From NCBI RefSeq assembly GCF_039993895.1, contig NZ_CP121194.1, positions 1,550,001-1,614,000 of the forward strand: a DNA stretch of 64,000 nt, given 5' to 3'. A model generated the notes under the pieces. That model made no database searches. It worked only from the letters and a program-made list of their open reading frames with translations, and had not been told where the DNA came from. Each line of letters opens with the position of its first letter. Within the stretch, counting starts at the first letter, position 1. This DNA comes from Edaphobacter paludis (GTDB lineage Bacteria > Acidobacteriota > Terriglobia > Terriglobales > Acidobacteriaceae). This document shows positions 25,439 to 35,992 of this stretch, in pieces. The position numbers and the translations under genes were made by a program.

Positions 25439-28219
25439 CTACTTTGTCTCTTTTCCAATGCTCAACAGATTGGCAAACAGGCGATAGGCCCCGGGAACAT
25501 TCTCCGGCAACTGCCGATACAGCGCATAGGCAACATAGACGTAGGCCCCCTTGCCTGTTCGCGCATAGAGCAGGCCGCCCTTCTGCGGGTCTTGACCTGG
25601 ATCGTGCGTCTCCAGCAACGCCTGATAGTGCGGGTCCCAGCTCTCTAGAAACCCATGCCCTCGCTCTTCAACCCAACCGTCAAAATCCCGAGTCGTAATC
25701 TTATTGGGCCACGTCAGCAAAGGACTGGAAGAGTCCACCAGCCGCACGGGATCGGTTTCATTCACGACCTTCTCCGCACTCCCCAGCGAAAGAGGATACG
25801 GTGCGGAGTCATGGTCATACTCAGCCGTGTTGTACTGCACAATCACAACACCGCCGTTCTTCGCGTAGTTCAGCAACTTCTCATTCGCCGCCGCAAGCTC
25901 TGGATGCGCCGCATAGGCGCGCACACCCAATACCACCACGTCATATCCCGAGAGCCGCCCCTCTGCGACATCCTTCATCGTCAGTGTGGTGGAGTGTACC
26001 CCGATATTCTCCAGAGATGTTTGAACGGCGTCGCCCGTGCCCGGCAGGTAGCCGATCTTCAGTCCCGGAGCTATCTTTACGTCCACGCCGCGCGTCCGGT
26101 AAGTAGCAGGGGAGTAAAGATTCGACAGCGTCAACCCTGCATATCCCACGGCCCTGTAGCCTTCGGTATACGTTCTATGTGTAACGCTGGAGGTTGCCTC
26201 CGCCGTCAAGGTATAAGCCTTCTCTCCCAAGGTTGTTGGAGTGACCACGAACCGCACTGCCTGCTCCTCGCCCGGCCCCTTCGTTAGAAATGTCGCCGAC
26301 TCCGGCTGCGACCGCCATCCCGTCGGCATCTTCAGCCGCACCGTCCCTCGCGCTCCGACCGGCTCTGCGCTACGCACCCGCACGGTCAATGGAAAGCGGC
26401 TCTCGCTGAGAGGAATCACTCCCGCCGAAGGCTGCACCGCGACGTTCAGCCCCGGTTCAAACATAAGCGGCTGCGATGCGATCCCCGCTCCCGCCACAGC
26501 TTCGGCGGCCAAAGCTACCTGTCCGAAACGCACCTCCACACCGTCATATTTCGCCGTCACCCAGACCGTCTCAGCGGGCAGCGGCAGCGGAGCCAGACGC
26601 ATCGCTGCCGCATGCACGTCATAGTAAGGCTGCTCTATATCTTTCACCGTAAAGTAAGGCCGCGTCGCTCCGTTGCCATCGGCATTCTCGGCGACTTTGA
26701 AAGCGCAATCGAGCGTCGCCCCCGCCTTCAACACGCCATCGCCGGGAACCACCTTCGATCCGTCCATCCATTGAGTCCCATCCATCGAGCGATCGTCGCT
26801 CGCAACTACACGAACCGCATTCTTCCCGCTGTTTGCGATCTTCACCTTCACGTCAACCGACGAACCCGGCACCACAGCGCTGCCCGGTGCAACTCTCGCC
26901 TCCACCCGCAGTCCCAGCGCTTCCACCAGCGCATCGTTGAACTGCGTCTCCTTCACCCTCAGCTCGTGAAGCACGTCGTACTTCTCCCTAGCCGTCAGAT
27001 TCTTTGCCGTCTCCACTCGGGCAATCAGTGCTCGTGTCTCCGCCAATCCATCCTTTAGTAGAGGTGCGATCTTCTCCGGAACGTCCGCCGAATATCCACT
27101 CTGAGCTTCATCTACTACTTTAGCTATCTGCTGCAATCCGATCCGGAGAAAGCTTTTTTCGGCCGGAGCCAAATCCGCAATTCCCACCAGCGAAACATCC
27201 ACGCCGTCGAAAAATCCCTTCTCAGACTCCGCTCCTCCCACCCGCGAGCCATACCGCGTATAGCCCACGTCAAAGCGTCCCGCCGGAGCCGTACGCCCAC
27301 CGGGACCCATCTGCGACCGCTGAAGCGACAAGCCGCGCCGGGCAAACTGCACATAACTCATCCCCAGTAGATCGCTGTGATCTCCTTCCGGTACCTCCAC
27401 GTTTTCGTGAGGCGCCTCGTTAGACCATGTCTTCGTCACGTAGTTATAAAAGCGTGCCGGAGCATACTTACCCGTCGCATAGTCGAACATCCCCTTCTCC
27501 GTCACCCGCGAGAACGGCACTCGCGCATACACCTTCGCCGGCGCCCACGGCTCCAGCCCCATCTTGGGAAAGACCTTCGGATCAGCAGCAGCTGTAAAGA
27601 CCTCCTGTGCAATCTCTCCGCTCACCTGATGCTGGCCATGCCCATCGGTCACGCCACCCACAAATACGGCGGTCACCACCAGCGGGCGATACAGCCGCAC
27701 CGCCCGCACCGCGTCATAGAGGACGCGCTCGTGCGTCCACTTCGCAAAGGCTTCTTCCTTCGTCTTCGAGAAGCCGAAGTCCACCTCGGTCCCGAACATC
27801 TGGTCCACGCCCATATAGCGGTCTGCGGCGAGCAACTCCTGCGTGCGCAGCAGTGCCAGTGCGCCGTCGAAGTCTCCTGACATGGCATTCTGGCCGCCCT
27901 CGCCGCGCGTCAGGGTCAGCATTCCCACCCGCGCTCCCTGCCCGCGCGACTCGTACGTCAGCATCCCGCCATCCTCATCATCGGGATGCGCGACGATCAT
28001 CAGCAGGCTCGCCCTGGTCGAAAGCTTCTTCAAGGTCTGCTGCAATGCGGTCGCACCGCCGTTCACTGGCAACGGGTCGGCCACCACCGAGGCCTTGACC
28101 CGCTCTCCGGCAAGATTTGCTGGATCATGCGACGTCTGTCCCCATGCCGCCGCGCCCGCTAAAGCGAGCACAATCACCACAAATATCCCAAATGCAGAAA
28201 AATTTCGTCTAATCATCAT
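25439..28219 (-). CDS. Large secreted PIG-L family deacetylase
   Basis: 926 aa with a signal peptide (hydrophobic stretch at about 10-27). The PIG-L/LmbE catalytic domain follows, with the zinc motif AHPDDE at about residues 77-82, GMLTLTRGEGGQN, and a later GHGQHQ zinc ligand. The middle is a beta-rich NPCBM/NEW3-like region (PLTVRVRSAEPVGARGTVRLKMP), and the end resembles a ThuA/glutamine-amidotransferase-like fold (YLPGTGDAV, YDVVVLGVRAYAAHPELAAANEKLLNYAKNGGVVIVQYNT). PIG-L proteins deacetylate GlcNAc-type sugars; the export signal and extra modules suggest action on extracellular glycans or glycoconjugates. Confidence 0.9.
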   Translation of the reverse strand: MMIRRNFSAFGIFVVIVLALAGAAAWGQTSHDPANLAGERVKASVVADPLPVNGGATALQQTLKKLSTRASLLMIVAHPDDEDGGMLTYESRGQGARVGMLTLTRGEGGQNAMSGDFDGALALLRTQELLAADRYMGVDQMFGTEVDFGFSKTKEEAFAKWTHERVLYDAVRAVRLYRPLVVTAVFVGGVTDGHGQHQVSGEIAQEVFTAAADPKVFPKMGLEPWAPAKVYARVPFSRVTEKGMFDYATGKYAPARFYNYVTKTWSNEAPHENVEVPEGDHSDLLGMSYVQFARRGLSLQRSQMGPGGRTAPAGRFDVGYTRYGSRVGGAESEKGFFDGVDVSLVGIADLAPAEKSFLRIGLQQIAKVVDEAQSGYSADVPEKIAPLLKDGLAETRALIARVETAKNLTAREKYDVLHELRVKETQFNDALVEALGLRVEARVAPGSAVVPGSSVDVKVKIANSGKNAVRVVASDDRSMDGTQWMDGSKVVPGDGVLKAGATLDCAFKVAENADGNGATRPYFTVKDIEQPYYDVHAAAMRLAPLPLPAETVWVTAKYDGVEVRFGQVALAAEAVAGAGIASQPLMFEPGLNVAVQPSAGVIPLSESRFPLTVRVRSAEPVGARGTVRLKMPTGWRSQPESATFLTKGPGEEQAVRFVVTPTTLGEKAYTLTAEATSSVTHRTYTEGYRAVGYAGLTLSNLYSPATYRTRGVDVKIAPGLKIGYLPGTGDAVQTSLENIGVHSTTLTMKDVAEGRLSGYDVVVLGVRAYAAHPELAAANEKLLNYAKNGGVVIVQYNTAEYDHDSAPYPLSLGSAEKVVNETDPVRLVDSSSPLLTWPNKITTRDFDGWVEERGHGFLESWDPHYQALLETHDPGQDPQKGGLLYARTGKGAYVYVAYALYRQLPENVPGAYRLFANLLSIGKETK

Positions 28220-28357
28220 TTCGTTCTAATCTCTCACATTCGGCTCTAAAAAAGGCGCATCCAAGCCTAGCGTTCAGACGTAATCTAGTAGTAGCAGTAC
28301 CTCGCACGCCTACCGGCTTCTCCTGCCGATCCCGCCGCGAGGGAAGGGAAGAGCATC

Positions 28358-29347
28358 ATGCTTCTACGCAAGTCCAATAACCTCGGCCCCAGCATTCCCT
28401 CCTCGGAGATCACCCCGAAGGAGGTCTTCGAGCAGCATCACCAGACCCGCCGCCGTTTTCTCACCGGCGCAGCAGCCCTTGGAGCAGGCGCTATCGCAGC
28501 CGCCCACGTCCCTGAACTCCTGCATCCCTCTCAGGAGGTCCATGCCGCGGCCCAGCTGCAGACGGTTCCCAGCCAATACACTGTTCCCGACGCGCAGACG
28601 CCCTTCAACAAGGCAACCAACTACAACAATTTTTACGAGTTCGGCACCGACAAGTCAGATCCCGCGCGCCATGCCCACACGCTCGTCACACGCCCCTGGA
28701 CGGTGAAGATCGACGGCCTCGTCAAAAAGCCCCAGACCCTAGACATCGACGGCATCATGAAGTATCGCCCCATCGAGAGCCGCGTCTACCGCCATCGCTG
28801 CGTTGAGGCATGGTCAATGGTCATTCCCTGGGACGGCTACCCGCTCTCTGAGCTCATCAAGTTCTGCGATCCGCTGCCCAGCGCCAAGTACGTGGAGTTC
28901 ACGACGCTACTCGACCGCAAGCAGATGCCCGACCTCCCCGGCGGCTTCGACTGGCCCTACACCGAGGGCTTGCGCATGGACGAAGCCATGAACCCGCTCG
29001 CCCTGCTCACCTTCGGCTGCTATGGACAGCCCTTGCCCAACCAAAACGGCGCGCCGATCCGGGTCATCCTGCCATGGAAGTACGGCTTCAAGAGCTGCAA
29101 ATCCATCGTCAAGATCAGCTTTAAGGCAAAGCAGCCGCCCACGCTCTGGAACGAGATGGCGCCCAACGAATACGGCTTCTACTCCAACGTCAATCCGCAG
29201 GTCGATCATCCCCGCTGGAGCCAGGCCCACGAGCGCCGCATCGACTCCAGCTTCCTGCCCCACACCATCCCGACCCTGATGTTCAACGGCTACGGCGATC
29301 AGGTGGCCAGCCTCTACAGCGGCATGGACCTCAAAAAGAATTTCTGA
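28358..29347 (+). CDS. msrP: Protein-methionine-sulfoxide reductase catalytic subunit MsrP (YedY)
   Basis: 329 aa with a Tat signal ([21 protein letters not shown] at about residues 31-51). It has the sulfite-oxidase-type molybdopterin fold, with [15 protein letters not shown] placing the Mo-ligating Cys at 148. It repairs oxidised methionine in periplasmic proteins with electrons from MsrQ, encoded next. GAAGGGAAGAG precedes the ATG. A strong hairpin separates it from msrQ. Length and motifs are normal for the family. Confidence 0.96.
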   Translation: MLLRKSNNLGPSIPSSEITPKEVFEQHHQTRRRFLTGAAALGAGAIAAAHVPELLHPSQEVHAAAQLQTVPSQYTVPDAQTPFNKATNYNNFYEFGTDKSDPARHAHTLVTRPWTVKIDGLVKKPQTLDIDGIMKYRPIESRVYRHRCVEAWSMVIPWDGYPLSELIKFCDPLPSAKYVEFTTLLDRKQMPDLPGGFDWPYTEGLRMDEAMNPLALLTFGCYGQPLPNQNGAPIRVILPWKYGFKSCKSIVKISFKAKQPPTLWNEMAPNEYGFYSNVNPQVDHPRWSQAHERRIDSSFLPHTIPTLMFNGYGDQVASLYSGMDLKKNF

Positions 29348-29408
29348 TCTTCCACGATTTTTTTTTGCTTCATCTGTACTCTTTTTTACAAGGCCAAAGG
29401 TTCTTTCC

Positions 29409-29452
29409 GAGCTACGCCCTTCCCGTTGGATATCTGCGGGAGGGCGTAGCTC
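29409..29452 (+). repeat. Strong inverted repeat between msrP and msrQ
   Basis: A 16-bp stem with a single bulged base (arms 29409-29425 and 29437-29452, beginning GAGCTACGCCC) and an 11-nt loop. It follows T-rich tracts downstream of msrP and lies 47 bp before the msrQ start. There is no trailing T-run, so it could attenuate or protect one half of the transcript, or be a REP-like extragenic element. Confidence 0.75.
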
Positions 29453-29499
29453 ATCACCCACGCAATCCATCGGCCACACACGAAGCGAACAAACCATCC

Positions 29500-30219
29500 A
29501 TGTCGAAACGATCCATCATCGCCCTCAAGGTTCTCCTCCACCTTCTCTGCCTCGCACCATTTGCTTATCTGCTGCACCTCTACCGCAACGGCGCGCTCGC
29601 GCTCAATCCCGACCCGGTCAACTACATCACGCACTTCACCGGCAATTGGACGCTCTACATCCTCCTCGCCACGCTCGCCATTACGCCTCTGCGCCGGCTC
29701 TCGCCGCGCATCAGCTTCCTGGTTCGGTTCCGCAGGCTGATCGGCCTCTACGCCTTCTTCTACGCGACGCTCCACCTGGCGACCTATGTCTTTCTCTTCT
29801 CCGGCTACGACATCGTCACCGCTCTCGGCGGCGTCCGCGCAGGTCACCCCGGCGAGATTGTCACGCAATGGAAGGTGATCTGGCCAGCCATCGTCGATGA
29901 TCTGCTCAAGCGCCGCTTCATCCAGGTTGGCCTTCTAGCGTGGGTAATCCTCTTTTTGCTCGCCGCCACCTCTCCGGCTTTCATCATGCGCGCGATGGGA
30001 GGGAAAAACTGGCAGCGGCTGCATCGCCTGATCTACGTCGCCGCTATCGCCGGAGTCATCCATTTCTGGTGGCTGGTCAAAACCGGCGTCCGCACGCCAT
30101 GGAAAGACACCGCCGTCTTAGCCGTTCTGCTTCTTGCTCGAATCGTCTACACCGCATGGAAACGCACCCACAAACGCACTCCGGCAGTAAGAATCGGCGT
30201 TGCCTCCGTGAGTAAATAA
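29500..30219 (+). CDS. msrQ: Haem b membrane subunit MsrQ (YedZ)
   Basis: About 239 aa. The ATG at 29500 gives the usual short basic N-terminus (MSKRSIIALKVLLHLLCLAPFAYLL); the frame is open upstream through the hairpin, which is unlikely to be coding. Six membrane helices are visible, with ferric-reductase-like features and His ligands (ATLHLATYVF, LHRLIYVAAIAGVIHFWWLVK). It passes electrons from the respiratory chain or flavins to MsrP. The Shine-Dalgarno site is weak, so translation may be kept low relative to msrP. Confidence 0.94.
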   Translation: MSKRSIIALKVLLHLLCLAPFAYLLHLYRNGALALNPDPVNYITHFTGNWTLYILLATLAITPLRRLSPRISFLVRFRRLIGLYAFFYATLHLATYVFLFSGYDIVTALGGVRAGHPGEIVTQWKVIWPAIVDDLLKRRFIQVGLLAWVILFLLAATSPAFIMRAMGGKNWQRLHRLIYVAAIAGVIHFWWLVKTGVRTPWKDTAVLAVLLLARIVYTAWKRTHKRTPAVRIGVASVSK

Positions 30220-30299
30220 GCCCACAACCTCAAACGCAGGTCCTCTCCCTCCCTCGGCTCTGTAGCACAACGCCATTGGTTTAGAGTTTTTTTGTTATT

Positions 30300-30325
30300 C
30301 CGCAGCGAAGCGGAGGAATCTGCGG
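30300..30325. repeat. Small palindromic extragenic element
   Basis: CCGCAG and CTGCGG flank a 14-bp centre containing a second nested CCGC/GCGG pairing. It lies between the convergent msrQ and PBP genes and has the look of a REP-type element. Only one copy is noticed in this window, so repeat status is unproven. Confidence 0.35.
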
Positions 30326-30385
30326 TTCGGGTGCCTCTACATAATCGGTGACACTGCCGCATACTCCTTACAAGCGCGTTAGCAC

Positions 30386-32977
30386 CTACTGAGGCGGTGC
30401 GGCAGACTGTGGCTGTCCATCCTTGTCCTTATCGCCACCGCCGCCAAAGATCTTCTGAAAGAAGTTCTTCTTCTTTGGCTTAGGTGGCTCGGTCGACGGA
30501 GTCTCCGGAGCATTTCCCGGCGGCGCAGTGTTAGGCGCAAGCGCAGGATTGTAGGGATGGGCTGCCTGCGGATTCGTCTGTGCATTGGGGACAGGAGAGA
30601 CGACAGGCTTGTTACCGCCGATACCGAAGATCCTCTGAATAAAGTTCTGCGGGTTCTCGCCCATCTGGCTGCAATAGTTCTGCGGCGCCGTGCCATCGAG
30701 AAACGCCGCGCTATAGTCATTGGGGCAGCTGGCGTCGGCGAGAAGATTGCTGGTCTTGTCGAGGGTAGCCACCGTAATCCCGCTGGGCGGCGAGAACGGC
30801 TTGACGTCGGAGTACTGTGGCAGTTTGATGGCCCGGTTCATGAACTCGGCCCAGACAGGCGCGGCAGCATCTGCGCCCTGGATTTTGATATCGGTATAGT
30901 CGTCGTTGCCGATCCAGACAATGCAGATAAGGTTCGAGGTATAGCCGACAAACCATGCGTCATGTTCGGTGCCGGTCTTGCCGGCGGCGGGGGCTGTGAA
31001 GCCGCTCCGGCGAGCGGCGATGCCGGTGCCGTGGTTCATCACGTTTTCCAACATCGATTGGGTCAGGTAGGCGGCGCGCGGGTCGAGCACCTGGCGAGCC
31101 TGAGGCGCGAAATCGGCGACGATGTCTCCGTTGGCGTTGCGTACCGATGCCAGCAGCCAGGGATCGAGATGGACACCGTTGTTCGCGAAAACGGTGTAGG
31201 CCCCTGCCATATCGATAGGCGTGGCGGTGTAGGTGCCGATGGCGACCGAGGGTGTGCCGCGGGCGTTCACGATGCCGGAGGCCCGGGCGAGGGCGGCAAC
31301 GTTATCGAAGCCAACCATCTGCGCAAGAGAGATGGTGGCAATGTTGAGGGAGTGGTCGAGAGCGTCGGTAGCCGTGACCATGCCGGGGTATTCGCCCTTC
31401 ACGAAGTTTCCGGGCGTGTAAGGCTTGCCATCGAACATGAAAGTAGTTGTATCGTCGTTGAGCAGGGTGGCAGCGGTAAAGACCCCATTGCCGCCAAGCG
31501 ACAGTCCATTGAGGCTGGTGTTATAGGCGGCAGCGTAGACGAAGGGCTTGAAGATGGAGCCCGTAGGCCGCTTGGCGACAGCGTGATCAAGTTGCGAAGC
31601 GGTGTAATTGCGGCCCCCCACCAGCGCAAGGATCTGCCCGGTATGTGGGTTGATGGCAACCAGCGACACCTGAGGATAGGTGATATTCGTAGCGCCCTTC
31701 TTATACCGTTTGCGGACAAGTTCATCGACATGCTTCATGCCGACCTCAACTGCCTCGGAGGCAGCGCGCTGTAAATCCGGATCAAGCGACGTGTAGATGC
31801 GCAGCGTCTGATGGTTCAAGTCCTGGTCGCCGATCTTGCGCACGAGCTGGTCATGAACGAGGTCGACAAAATAAGGTGCTTCATTGGCATCCAGGTTGGG
31901 CGGAGCCAGGCGAATCGGTTCCGCCTTGAACTGGCTCGCTTCGCTCGCCGTAAGCGCTCCTGTCTCGACCATCGAGTCGAGCACGACATTGCGCCGCTCC
32001 ATCGCCCGTGCAGGATGACGATACGGATTCAGCCGATTCGGACTTTGAATCATGCCCGCAAGCAGAGCGCACTCTGCCGTGTCGAGCTGGCGCAGATTCT
32101 TGCCGAAATAGGTCTGCGCCGCCTCTCCGAAGCCATTGATGGCATAGCTGCCGCGCTGCCCCAGGTTGATCTCGTTGGCATACATCTCGAAGATCTGCTG
32201 CTTATTGAAGCGCGCTTCGAGTTGGAACGTAATCATGATTTCAATCAGCTTGCGCTTGAAGAGCTTGTCCGGCGAAAGGAAGAAGCCGCGCGCAAGTTGC
32301 ATGGTCAGGGTCGACCCGCCACACTCCTTGTGGTGCGTCATCAGGTCCTCGACCGCGCACTTGCCAATGCGAAGGTAATTCACCCCGCCATGCTCGAAGA
32401 AGTTACGGTCCTCGATGGCGGTGACCGCCTGCACCATGCGCGGCGGAATGTCCTTATACGTGACCAGACGGCGCTTGGTGCGGTTTTTATCTTCAGAGAG
32501 CGCCGTAATGAGCTGCGGCTCCAGATCGTAAGCCGCCAGCGCAACCCCATTCTCCGCCGTGATCTTCTGCACCACGCCCCCAGTGGTGTCGATGGTCGCC
32601 CCATCCGTGCTGTGATAGCTCTCCGGCCCCGGCTTGATGAAGATCGTATCGCCCTCCAGCTTGAAAGTCCCTAGCTGAGGGTTGCCGTTATAGTTGACGC
32701 GGCGCAGGTCGGCTGCAATCGATGCGGCGGTAAGCTTCTGCCCCGGACGTATCTCTCGCGGAGCCGCATAAATCTGCGATTCGCTGGCGAAGATCGGCCC
32801 GGCAGCAAGCCGGTCATCGACCACTTTCTGGTAATGAAAGTAGGCGTATCCAAAGATCGCGACGCCCACGGCCAGGCACCCGAGTACAGCGATCAGCAGA
32901 CCGCGCATGAGGCCGGAGGCGAAGCTGCCCTGTCCGGATTGAGGTCGATTGTTTCCGTATTTGAGTTTGACAGGCAA
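30386..32977 (-). CDS. Class A penicillin-binding protein (PBP1A/1B type)
   Basis: 863 aa bifunctional peptidoglycan synthase. A short cytoplasmic tail and one TM at about 24-47 are followed by a GT51 glycosyltransferase domain with catalytic Glu189 in EDRNFFEHGG and GGSTLTMQLARG. The transpeptidase has Ser474-x-x-Lys477 (GSIFK), the SLN motif at 543-545 and KTGT at 667-670. The C-terminal about 100 residues are Pro/Gln/Asn/Lys-rich and disordered. The start is a TTG at 32977; an ATG at 32908 would delete the cytoplasmic tail. proS lies upstream in the same direction. Confidence 0.95.
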   Translation of the reverse strand: MPVKLKYGNNRPQSGQGSFASGLMRGLLIAVLGCLAVGVAIFGYAYFHYQKVVDDRLAAGPIFASESQIYAAPREIRPGQKLTAASIAADLRRVNYNGNPQLGTFKLEGDTIFIKPGPESYHSTDGATIDTTGGVVQKITAENGVALAAYDLEPQLITALSEDKNRTKRRLVTYKDIPPRMVQAVTAIEDRNFFEHGGVNYLRIGKCAVEDLMTHHKECGGSTLTMQLARGFFLSPDKLFKRKLIEIMITFQLEARFNKQQIFEMYANEINLGQRGSYAINGFGEAAQTYFGKNLRQLDTAECALLAGMIQSPNRLNPYRHPARAMERRNVVLDSMVETGALTASEASQFKAEPIRLAPPNLDANEAPYFVDLVHDQLVRKIGDQDLNHQTLRIYTSLDPDLQRAASEAVEVGMKHVDELVRKRYKKGATNITYPQVSLVAINPHTGQILALVGGRNYTASQLDHAVAKRPTGSIFKPFVYAAAYNTSLNGLSLGGNGVFTAATLLNDDTTTFMFDGKPYTPGNFVKGEYPGMVTATDALDHSLNIATISLAQMVGFDNVAALARASGIVNARGTPSVAIGTYTATPIDMAGAYTVFANNGVHLDPWLLASVRNANGDIVADFAPQARQVLDPRAAYLTQSMLENVMNHGTGIAARRSGFTAPAAGKTGTEHDAWFVGYTSNLICIVWIGNDDYTDIKIQGADAAAPVWAEFMNRAIKLPQYSDVKPFSPPSGITVATLDKTSNLLADASCPNDYSAAFLDGTAPQNYCSQMGENPQNFIQRIFGIGGNKPVVSPVPNAQTNPQAAHPYNPALAPNTAPPGNAPETPSTEPPKPKKKNFFQKIFGGGGDKDKDGQPQSAAPPQ

Positions 32978-33001
32978 GGGTGCTCTTTCGTTGGACGTTA
33001 A

Positions 33002-34798
33002 TTAGATGGCTGCCGGAAGCACCGTGCGCAGACTGGAGGTTATCTCTGTAGTTACCCTGTTGGCAATCTCGTTCAGCGGAATGTCCTGACTCTGGCTCTG
33101 CAATCTATCCACGAACTCGACTTTACCCTCAGCCACTCCCCGCCCGATGTTGATTCGATAGGGGATACCGACCAGATCGGCGTCTTTGAACTTCACCCCG
33201 GCGCGCTCGTCGCGGTCGTCGAGCAGCACATCAAGCCCCGCAGCCTCAAGCTCAGCGGCCACCTGTTCTCCTGCCGTCAGCAGCGCCGCGTCGCCGACAT
33301 TCGTAATCGTGACCACCACTTGAAACGGCGCAATCGCCGGATGCAGAGCATACGCCGCTCCTCCATTCGCCGCTGCCGAGGTCTCGATGGCCGCCGTAAG
33401 AATGCGCTCTACCCCAATGCCATAGCTTCCCATGATCGGCGTGACCTCCTTGCCGTCGCGATTCAGCACGCTCGCCCCCATCGACTTCGAGTACTTATAG
33501 CCCAGCTTGAAGATATGGCCGATCTCGACCGCCTTGCCCAGCCGCAGCGGCGAGCCGTCGATAGGACAGCCTTCACCTTCAACAATATTGCGCACATCGG
33601 CGACAGTCGTCGGCTTGAAATCTCGGTTCGGAGTTACGTTGCGTAGGTGATACTCCTCTTTATTGGCTCCGGCGATGAGGTTAGTGCGACCTTCGAGGGC
33701 CTTGTCCAGAATAACCAGAGTGCCTGGCTTCTTCGGGTGCGGCGCGGCTACGATACCGATGGGGCCGAGATATCCCGCAGGCGCATTGAAGGTCGACTGG
33801 AGCTCTTCGGGAGTCATGGGGCGCAAAACGCCTCCGGCGATAGCGAGCAGCTTGGCCTCATTTAAGGAGTGATCCCCGCGCAGAAAGACGACAACGGGGC
33901 GTTGTTTACCCAGCTTCGCATGGTCAGCCTCTGGAAGCTCGGTCATATAGGCCATTGTTTTAATTTGGTGATGTGGCTGGGTATTGAGGAAGGCTCCGAC
34001 CTCTTCAATGGTGCGCTGTCCGGGCGTGTGGACGAGTTCGGGTTGGCCGTCGCCCGTAGGCGCAAGATCTTCCACCGGAGCTAGTCGGCTCGTCGCCTTC
34101 TCCAGATTGGCCGCATAACCCGAGGCGCTGCTGGCGATCAGGTCTTCGCCCGCATCGGTATAGACCATGAACTCCTGCGAGGCCGATCCGCCCATCGCCC
34201 CCGAATCCGCATCGACCGACACAAATTGCAGGCCGCAGCGGCTGAAGATGCGCCGATACGCGGCATCGTGCTTGTTATAGCTCACATCCAGCCCCGCCTC
34301 GTCGATATCGAACGAATACGCGTCCTTCATAATGAACTGGCGAACCCGCAGCAACCCGGACTTCGGGCGCGGCTCGTCGCGAAACTTGGTTTGAATCTGA
34401 TACCAGATCTGAGGAAGCTGTTTATAGCTGCGCAGCTCCTTACGCGCAATATCGGTCATCACCTCTTCATGGGTCATGGCCAGGCAAAGCTCCGCGCCCT
34501 TCCGGTCCTTCAGCCGGAACATGTTGTCGCCCATGCCTGCCCAGCGCCCGCTCGCCTCCCATACCTCGCGCGGATTCAGCGCAGGCAGCAGAAACTCCTG
34601 CCCAATCTTGTCCATCTCTTCGCGAATAATCGCGACTATCTTATTAATGGAGCGATTGCCCAGAAAGAGATAGCTATATATACCCGCGCCTAGCTGCCGG
34701 ACATATCCGGCGCGGAGCAGGAGTTTATGGCTGGCGACCTCGGCATCTGCCGGAGCTTCACGAAGAGTAGGAATAAATAGTTGGGACCAGCGATGCAT
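33002..34798 (-). CDS. proS: Prolyl-tRNA synthetase
   Basis: About 598 aa class II synthetase of the bacterial type. The N-terminus [47 protein letters not shown] is the family signature; the ATG at 34798 is chosen to match it, although a GTG at 34813 lies in frame. Motif 2 ([25 protein letters not shown]), the INS editing insertion (about residues 225-400) and motif 3 ([10 protein letters not shown]) followed by the anticodon-binding domain are visible. It charges tRNA-Pro. The PBP gene follows after 24 bp. Confidence 0.97.
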   Translation of the reverse strand: MHRWSQLFIPTLREAPADAEVASHKLLLRAGYVRQLGAGIYSYLFLGNRSINKIVAIIREEMDKIGQEFLLPALNPREVWEASGRWAGMGDNMFRLKDRKGAELCLAMTHEEVMTDIARKELRSYKQLPQIWYQIQTKFRDEPRPKSGLLRVRQFIMKDAYSFDIDEAGLDVSYNKHDAAYRRIFSRCGLQFVSVDADSGAMGGSASQEFMVYTDAGEDLIASSASGYAANLEKATSRLAPVEDLAPTGDGQPELVHTPGQRTIEEVGAFLNTQPHHQIKTMAYMTELPEADHAKLGKQRPVVVFLRGDHSLNEAKLLAIAGGVLRPMTPEELQSTFNAPAGYLGPIGIVAAPHPKKPGTLVILDKALEGRTNLIAGANKEEYHLRNVTPNRDFKPTTVADVRNIVEGEGCPIDGSPLRLGKAVEIGHIFKLGYKYSKSMGASVLNRDGKEVTPIMGSYGIGVERILTAAIETSAAANGGAAYALHPAIAPFQVVVTITNVGDAALLTAGEQVAAELEAAGLDVLLDDRDERAGVKFKDADLVGIPYRINIGRGVAEGKVEFVDRLQSQSQDIPLNEIANRVTTEITSSLRTVLPAAI

Positions 34799-35130
34799 GG
34801 ACAAAAGAGGCACTTTCCTGCCGCTGCATATAAAGATGCGCGGACTCGAGAGATGAAGTATTCATTCTAAACAATTCAGCCTGCCTCCACAGCCTTGAAG
34901 GGATCGCGGCCCTCTCCTCACATGCACTTATGGGTCCCCATGTCGCTCATGGCGGACAGGTTGGGCTCGATGCCTTCGTTATCGTTGAGTACTGTGAGCC
35001 AAACCATATACTTTTCCGCTGTAAAGGCGTACCCTCCGACCCAATCGCAATAAACCCGCCCCACATGCCGTGGGCAACCAGTCGTTGCGGCCAGAGGAGA
35101 AGATCCTCCTCGCGCAAAGGAAGACCCACG

Positions 35131-35916
35131 GTGTCCATTCAAAGCATTACAACGGGATCCACGTTGCGCCCCAGAAATGCAATCTTGTCTCAGTTGCCGG
35201 AAGCCGAATACGCCGCCCTGGCGAAATCACTTGTGCCGATTGACTTCTCTCTGGGCCAGAAGCTCTCCGAACCGAATGAGCCCATTGAATACGTCTACTT
35301 TCTGAGTACTGGTCTGATCTCGACCGATGCGGTAACCAAAAACGGAGACTCTGTGGAAGTCGGGGTCATCGGACGCGAGGGGTTCTCCGGCCTGGCCGCC
35401 CTTCTCGATCAGCCGCAGATGTCTCACGCCGTCATGATTCAGGGAATTGGCAACGGCCACCGCATCCGGTCGTCGATCGTCCGCGACGAATTCAAAAAAG
35501 GCGGCGTCCTTCAGCAACTGGTCCACACTTTCTCCTATCTCCAAATGGTGCAGGTCACGCAGTCGGTTCTTTGTAACAGACTGCACGAGGTCGAACGACG
35601 ACTGGCTCGCTGGCTGCTTACCTCAGCCGATCGCATGGAAGCGGAAGAACTGAACCTGACCCAGGAGTTCCTCGCCCAGATGCTGGGCGTGCAGCGCTCC
35701 ACCGTAACTGTGGCCGCAAGCGCACTCCAACGCGCAGGCTTTATCAGCTATTCCCGCGGCAGGATTCATATCCTCAACCGCCCCAATCTCATGAAAGCCG
35801 CCTGTGAGTGCTATAACACTGTGTCCGAGTCTTACCGCCGGCTGTTAAAACATGGCCCAGATGAATCTTTGACGTATGTCGTGTCGCAGACAGACAGCAT
35901 TCGTCGTAACGCCTAA
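35131..35916 (+). CDS. Crp/Fnr family transcriptional regulator
   Basis: About 261 aa. The GTG at 35131 follows AAGGAAG at 7 bp and gives MSIQSITTG; the frame is open back to 34930 but that stretch looks non-coding. A cyclic-nucleotide-binding-like beta-roll covers about residues 20-140 (FSLGQKLSEPNEPIEYVYFLSTGLIS, VEVGVIGREGFSG). The winged HTH follows (LTQEFLAQMLGVQRSTVTVAASALQRAGFISYSRGRIHILNR). No FeS Cys cluster is seen, so it is not an FNR-type oxygen sensor. Acidobacteria carry many such regulators; the effector is unknown. Confidence 0.9.
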   Translation: MSIQSITTGSTLRPRNAILSQLPEAEYAALAKSLVPIDFSLGQKLSEPNEPIEYVYFLSTGLISTDAVTKNGDSVEVGVIGREGFSGLAALLDQPQMSHAVMIQGIGNGHRIRSSIVRDEFKKGGVLQQLVHTFSYLQMVQVTQSVLCNRLHEVERRLARWLLTSADRMEAEELNLTQEFLAQMLGVQRSTVTVAASALQRAGFISYSRGRIHILNRPNLMKAACECYNTVSESYRRLLKHGPDESLTYVVSQTDSIRRNA

Positions 35917-35992
35917 GTTGTACGCATCTGGATCGTCTCCGGGGCTGTCACACAGTCTTGCCGACAGGGGCGCTCCGCCGGAGGAATTCCAA

